DNA of 27,083 bases from contig URTH01000002.1 of the NCBI GenBank assembly GCA_900550775.1, forward strand, positions 1 through 27,083. The letters are read 5' to 3'. The translations under genes were made by a program, and so were the position numbers. Origin of the DNA: an uncultured Eubacteriales bacterium. GTDB lineage: Bacteria > Bacillota > Clostridia > Monoglobales > Monoglobaceae. The notes beneath the pieces are model-generated. The model was not told the DNA's origin and did no database searches. It saw only the letters and a list, made by a program, of their open reading frames with translations. Position 1 is the stretch's first letter. Each line of letters opens with the position of its first letter. Of this stretch, positions 23,526 through 27,083 are shown in pieces.

Positions 23526-23636
23526 ACGGCAAATCAAAATATCCTGAAATTATGCGGATTAGGGCGTGTTTGGATTGCTGATGCCGGGGTAGATAGATAC
23601 GATACGAAAAATAGAAAACAGGAGGCCAAGGTAGGA

Positions 23637-24371
23637 ATGAATCAACCAAAATACAAGAGAGTCATGCTGAAAATCAGCGGAGAGGCGCTGGCCGGCGAGA
23701 AAGGATTCGGCTTAGATCAGCCGACCGTAAACGCCATTGCACAAAAAATCAAGGAATGCTACGACATGGGGGTTGAGATTGCCATTGTTGTCGGCGGCGG
23801 CAATTTCTGGCGCGGCCGTACCGGTGAGGGTATGGATCGTTCCCGTGCCGATCATATGGGTATGCTGGCAACCGTTATCAATTCGCTGGCGCTTTTGGAC
23901 GCGTTAGAGCAGCTTGGTGTAGAGAGTCGGGTGCAGACGGCGATTGAGATGCGGCAGATTGCGGAGCCGTACATCCGCTTAAAGGCAGCAAGACATCTGC
24001 AAAAGGGGCGTGTCGTGATTTTTGCCTGCGGCACGGGTAACCCGTTTTTCTCGACCGATACGACGGCGGCGCTGCGTGCGGCGGAAATCGATGCAGAGGT
24101 GATTCTGCTTGCCAAGAAGGTAGACGGCGTCTATGACAGTGATCCGCATATCAATCCGAACGCGAAGAAGTTTGATTCGCTCAGCTTTATTGATGTGCTG
24201 AATAAGCAGCTTGGCGTCATGGATTCGACGGCAACGTCTCTTTGTATGGATAATAATATTCCGATTTTGGTATTCGGGCTTGAGGACCCGGAAAATATTA
24301 AGCGTGCCGTTATGGGTGAAAAGATCGGAACCCTGGTGAGCCGCGAAACATTGGGAAAGGCGAGTGAATGA
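23637..24371 (+). CDS. pyrH: UMP kinase
   Basis: Phosphorylates UMP to UDP; a hexameric amino-acid-kinase-fold enzyme, usually activated by GTP and inhibited by UTP. The 244-residue protein shows [11 protein letters not shown] at the start, [10 protein letters not shown] (residues 51-60), [40 protein letters not shown] and [11 protein letters not shown]. Full length for the family. AGGAGG at about 23620-23625 precedes the ATG. The stop overlaps the GTG start of frr. In many Firmicutes rpsB-tsf precede pyrH; here two small membrane-protein genes do. Confidence 0.97.
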   Translation: MNQPKYKRVMLKISGEALAGEKGFGLDQPTVNAIAQKIKECYDMGVEIAIVVGGGNFWRGRTGEGMDRSRADHMGMLATVINSLALLDALEQLGVESRVQTAIEMRQIAEPYIRLKAARHLQKGRVVIFACGTGNPFFSTDTTAALRAAEIDAEVILLAKKVDGVYDSDPHINPNAKKFDSLSFIDVLNKQLGVMDSTATSLCMDNNIPILVFGLEDPENIKRAVMGEKIGTLVSRETLGKASE

Positions 24372-24915
24372 GATGAAAAATGCAGAAAGTAAGATGAATA
24401 AGGCGGTTGCATCGCTGGAATCGGATTTGGCTTCGATCCGTGCAGGACGGGCAAACCCCGCAATTTTGGATAAAATTACCGTAGAATATTACGGCGCACA
24501 GACGCCGCTTGCGCAGGTCGGGACGATTTCGGTGCCGGAGGCGCGGACGATCATTGTGCAGCCCTGGGACGTCTCGGTGCTGAAAGAAATTGAAAAGGCA
24601 ATTTTGGCGTCGGATATCGGGATCAATCCCAATAACGACGGTAAGGTGATTCGCCTGAACTTTCCGCCGCTGACCGAGGAACGCAGAAGAGAGCTCAGCA
24701 AGGGGATCTCCAAGCGCGGCGAGGAGGCAAAGGTTGCAATCCGCAATATTCGCCGTGATTCGCTGGAGCAGTTTAAAAAGCAGAAAAAGGCGAATGAGAT
24801 TACGGAGGACGATTTGAAGGACCTGGAGGATCAGATTCAAAAGCTGACCGACCGTTTTGTCAAGAACATTGATACCATCGTCACCGCCAAGGAAAAGGAG
24901 ATCATGGAGGTCTAG
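24364..24915 (+). CDS. frr: Ribosome recycling factor
   Basis: Splits post-termination ribosomes together with EF-G. The protein (183 residues from GTG) shows the family pattern [71 protein letters not shown] and the C-terminal helix. GTG at 24364, overlapping the pyrH stop by eight bases, matches the length of Bacillus and E. coli RRF best; ATG at 24373 is the alternative start. GGAAAGG at 24354-24360 could serve either one. The gene follows pyrH as in most Firmicutes. Confidence 0.96.
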   Translation: MNEMKNAESKMNKAVASLESDLASIRAGRANPAILDKITVEYYGAQTPLAQVGTISVPEARTIIVQPWDVSVLKEIEKAILASDIGINPNNDGKVIRLNFPPLTEERRRELSKGISKRGEEAKVAIRNIRRDSLEQFKKQKKANEITEDDLKDLEDQIQKLTDRFVKNIDTIVTAKEKEIMEV

Positions 24916-25010
24916 ACCTTTGGGATATCCGGCGCGGACAGAAATGATGTGTTTTGCAGGGGATAGGGGGATCGCCTTCTATTCCCTATGTTGTATCTGG
25001 AGGGATTTTC

Positions 25011-25757
25011 ATGTTTTTCAGAAAAAAAATAAAGCAAAGTGCAGAGATTGACCGCAGCAGGATTCCGCGGCATATCGGCATCATTATGGACGGAAACGGC
25101 CGCTGGGCAAAGCGCAGGGGGCTGCCGCGTTCGGCCGGGCATAAGCGCGGTGCCGATATTTTAGAGGATATCTGCGACTACTGTAACGGTCTCGGCGTGG
25201 AGGCGCTGACGGTCTATGCCTTTTCGACCGAGAACTGGTCGCGGCCGCAAAAGGAAATTGACGCTTTGATGGATCTGCTTTATGATTATCTGCTCATGGT
25301 GGAAGAAAAGTTTAAAGGCAGAGATATGAAACTGAAAATCAGCGGTGATATTTCGCCGCTGACACCCAAGATTCAGGCGGCAATCCACCATGCGGAGGAG
25401 GTCACCGCATCGGGGAAGCGAATGATTTTAAACATCGCATTAAACTACGGCGGCCGGGATGAAATTGTAAGAGCGGCGCGGAAGATTGCCGCAGCGGCTG
25501 CGGCAGGAACACAGAAGATCGATGCGATTGACGAGGCGGCCTTTGCCGCATACTTAGATATGGGCGATCTGCCGGAGGTGGATTTGATTATCCGTCCCAG
25601 CGGCGAGATGCGGCTTTCTAACTTTATGCTCTGGGAGTCGGCGTATGCCGAGCTTTGGTTCAGTGATATCTGCTGGCCGGATTTCAGACCCAAAGACATG
25701 CAGCAGGCAATTTTGGATTATCAAAACCGTGACAGACGGTTCGGAGGTGTGAAATAA
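25011..25757 (+). CDS. uppS: Isoprenyl transferase (undecaprenyl diphosphate synthase)
   Basis: A cis-prenyltransferase that elongates farnesyl diphosphate with isopentenyl diphosphate to make the C55 lipid carrier of peptidoglycan precursors. The 248-residue protein has HIGIIMDGNGRWAKRRGLPR (catalytic D27, N29, R31, W32), YAFSTENWSRP near residue 76, and IIRPSGEMRLSNFMLW followed by ESAYAEL near the C-terminus. The start ATG at 25011 follows GGAGGG at 24999-25004; longer in-frame ATG starts read into the frr-uppS gap. The next gene, cdsA, begins directly after the stop codon. Confidence 0.96.
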   Translation: MFFRKKIKQSAEIDRSRIPRHIGIIMDGNGRWAKRRGLPRSAGHKRGADILEDICDYCNGLGVEALTVYAFSTENWSRPQKEIDALMDLLYDYLLMVEEKFKGRDMKLKISGDISPLTPKIQAAIHHAEEVTASGKRMILNIALNYGGRDEIVRAARKIAAAAAAGTQKIDAIDEAAFAAYLDMGDLPEVDLIIRPSGEMRLSNFMLWESAYAELWFSDICWPDFRPKDMQQAILDYQNRDRRFGGVK

Positions 25758-26588
25758 ATGGACGCATCGTTAAAGCAAAGAGTTTTGACGGCAGCCATCG
25801 GACTGCCGGTGATTGTTCTTTTATTGTTCTGCCCGGTACCGATTGTCATTTTTATGGTGATGGCGGCGGCGCTGATCGGCATGTACGAATTTTACGGCGC
25901 GGTGGGGCTTTTGCCCAATAAACCGCTCTGTGTGATGGGGTATCTGGGTGCCCTGGTGATTCCGCTCGGCATTTATCTGCCCTTAGATACCGTGCTGGCG
26001 ATCATTTACATCTATGTTCTTGTGCTGTTTGTGATGCTGCTTGCCATGCACAGACAACTGCACTTTTCGCAGCTGGCAATGCTTTTGGTGGGGCTTTTGT
26101 ACATCCCCTATTTCCTCTCGCACATCATTTATATCCGCAACCTGGAATTTGGAAACATCTATATCTGGCTGGTATTTTTGGGTGCGTTTATGACGGACAG
26201 CTGCGCCTACTTTACCGGCAAGGCCATCGGCGGCAGAAAGCTTTGCCCGACCATCAGTCCCAAAAAGACGGTCTCCGGCGCCATCGGCGGCGTGATCGGC
26301 TGCGGACTCAGCTTTATTCTGTTCGGCGTGATTGTCAACGTGTTCTTCTCCCGGTATTTAAACGGAAATCAGCTCAGCTTTTGGCTTTTGTTTGTTTTGG
26401 GTCTTGTCTCCGCTGTGATATCAGAGATCGGCGATCTGGTCGCGTCCATGATTAAGCGGCAGTATAACATCAAGGACTTCGGAACGCTGCTGCCCGGTCA
26501 CGGCGGCATTTTAGACCGCTGCGACAGTATCATTCTGGTTGCGCCGACGATTTTTCTGTTTTTGATTCAGTTTGGGATTTTACGTTAG
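25758..26588 (+). CDS. cdsA: Phosphatidate cytidylyltransferase (CDP-diacylglycerol synthase)
   Basis: Makes CDP-diacylglycerol from phosphatidate and CTP, the branch point of phospholipid synthesis; an integral membrane enzyme. The 276-residue protein has about seven to eight hydrophobic segments and the family signature near the C-terminus: EIGDLVASMIKRQYNIKDFG followed by LLPGHGGILDRCDS. The metal-binding D-R-x-D (DRCD) is intact; a cysteine in this position is less common than Phe, Ile or Leu. The ATG follows the uppS stop TAA with no gap, with GGAGGTG 7 bases upstream inside uppS. Repeat copy C separates it from dxr. Confidence 0.96.
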   Translation: MDASLKQRVLTAAIGLPVIVLLLFCPVPIVIFMVMAAALIGMYEFYGAVGLLPNKPLCVMGYLGALVIPLGIYLPLDTVLAIIYIYVLVLFVMLLAMHRQLHFSQLAMLLVGLLYIPYFLSHIIYIRNLEFGNIYIWLVFLGAFMTDSCAYFTGKAIGGRKLCPTISPKKTVSGAIGGVIGCGLSFILFGVIVNVFFSRYLNGNQLSFWLLFVLGLVSAVISEIGDLVASMIKRQYNIKDFGTLLPGHGGILDRCDSIILVAPTIFLFLIQFGILR

Positions 26589-26598
26589 GTATAAGAGA

Positions 26599-26655
26599 GC
26601 CGAAAGAGAGTAATCGAAACTCGCCTGAAAAGGCAAAATTTTGGTATCTTTCGGC
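26599..26655 (+). repeat. Intergenic palindromic repeat, copy C
   Basis: Forward orientation, starting 11 bases after the cdsA stop. Outer arms GCCGAAAG (26599-26606) and CTTTCGGC (26648-26655) are perfectly complementary. The central hairpin GCCT-GAAA-AGGC (26623-26634) is intact. The inner stem reads CGAAA against TTTTG, that is, one G-U instead of the C-G pair in A and B, keeping the pairing possible. Confidence 0.85.
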
Positions 26656-26688
26656 CGGATACGGGCATAAAATAAAGGGGTTCTTAGT

Positions 26689-27083
26689 ATGAAATTAGCA
26701 ATCTTGGGTTCTACGGGTTCCATCGGCACACAGGCGCTGGAGGTCGTGGAGGATCTGCGCGGCACTTTGGATATCGAGGTCACCGCCATCACGGGAAATA
26801 AAAATCTGAAACGGCTGGAGGAACAGATCCGGCGGTTTCGTCCGCGCTTTGCGGCAGTGCCGGACGCCGCTGCGGCAGCATCGCTGCGGACGGCGGTCGC
26901 CGATACCGACTGTAAAATTCTGTCCGGCGAAAAGGGCCTGTGCGCCGCGGCGGCCGAGAGCGATACGGATATGGTACTCTCTGCCATTGTCGGGTTTTCC
27001 GGCCTGGTGCCGACCATGTGCGCGATTGAGGCTGGCAAGGATATTGCGCTTGCCAATAAAGAGACGCTGGTTACGGCAGGCGG
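26689..27083 (+). CDS. dxr: 1-deoxy-D-xylulose 5-phosphate reductoisomerase (N-terminal part, cut by window end)
   Basis: Converts DXP to MEP with NADPH, the first committed step of the MEP isoprenoid pathway that supplies uppS. The visible 131 residues begin MKLAILGSTGSIGTQALEVV, with the NADPH-binding GSTGSIG at residues 7-13, and end in the conserved IALANKETLVTAG. The motif after residue 100 (SAIVGFSGLVPTMCAIEAGK) is typical. AAAGGGG at 26674-26680 precedes the ATG at 26689. The gene order cdsA-dxr is usual in Firmicutes, with rseP and ispG expected next. The gene is not broken; it simply runs out of the window. Confidence 0.96.
   Translation, partial: MKLAILGSTGSIGTQALEVVEDLRGTLDIEVTAITGNKNLKRLEEQIRRFRPRFAAVPDAAAAASLRTAVADTDCKILSGEKGLCAAAAESDTDMVLSAIVGFSGLVPTMCAIEAGKDIALANKETLVTAG

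Noticed and set aside
23576..23610. Promoter before pyrH
   Set aside because: TTGCTG and TACGAT at about 17 bases were considered, but both boxes match poorly and read-through from the upstream promoter is enough.
1..27083. CRISPR arrays, tRNA or rRNA genes, insertion sequences, prophage, toxin-antitoxin or defence genes
   Set aside because: None seen; no regularly spaced direct repeats, no transposase or integrase-like frames and no tRNA-like cloverleaf with conserved arms.

Overview
The window reads as chromosomal DNA of a low-to-mid GC Gram-positive bacterium, most likely a member of the Clostridia. This rests on gene order (rimP-nusA-rnpM-L7Ae-infB-rbfA-nrnA-truB-ribF and pyrH-frr-uppS-cdsA-dxr), consensus sigma-A type promoters with 17-base spacers, strong AAGGAGG ribosome binding sites, a two-ACT-domain lysC with an internal start like that of Bacillus, a type III pantothenate kinase, a DacF-type carboxypeptidase and COG2426-type membrane proteins. 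There are no rRNA or tRNA genes, CRISPR arrays, transposases or phage genes. A finer taxonomic call is not justified.

Layout. 1-3200: the tail of an unknown gene (possibly homoserine kinase), aspartate kinase, type III pantothenate kinase (coaX) and an ECF transporter substrate-binding membrane protein, plausibly for pantothenate. 3200-3700: a minus-strand cold-shock gene with a long structured leader and a consensus promoter. 4000-6360: a secreted sialate O-acetylesterase-like protein under its own promoter. 6360-6950: nrdR, a single gene with promoter and terminator. 7000-10850: a secreted 1255-residue protein made of two tandem beta-helix-like modules, a fibronectin-like domain and a metallophosphoesterase domain. 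10880-19210: the transcription/translation operon, starting from a consensus promoter with an attenuator-like hairpin and ending after ribF in a 20-bp-stem terminator. 19200-19700: a minus-strand dCMP deaminase, divergent from tsaE-tsaB and a D-Ala-D-Ala carboxypeptidase. 22450-27083: a COG2426 membrane protein, a small anchored coiled-coil protein, then pyrH-frr-uppS-cdsA-dxr (dxr cut by the window end).

How the genes work together. The core operon couples transcription elongation (NusA), 30S maturation (RimP, RbfA), initiation (IF2), RNA turnover (NrnA), tRNA modification (TruB) and flavin cofactor synthesis (RibF). The last operon links UMP phosphorylation, ribosome recycling, undecaprenyl diphosphate and CDP-diacylglycerol synthesis and the MEP isoprenoid pathway, so it feeds envelope building. 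The two secreted hydrolases lie between housekeeping units and look like accessory, environment-facing functions.

Most unusual signals: (1) a family of about 60-bp imperfect palindromic intergenic repeats, with three clear copies and one decayed copy, keeping a nested stem-loop architecture; one copy supplies the stop codon of truB. (2) A separate 104-bp element after ribF with near-perfect 16-bp terminal inverted repeats. (3) A strong internal ribosome binding site and ATG inside lysC predicting a separate beta subunit. (4) An altered metal-binding motif (GDEH in place of GHxH) in the large metallophosphoesterase. All calls come from reading the sequence; no database search was run.
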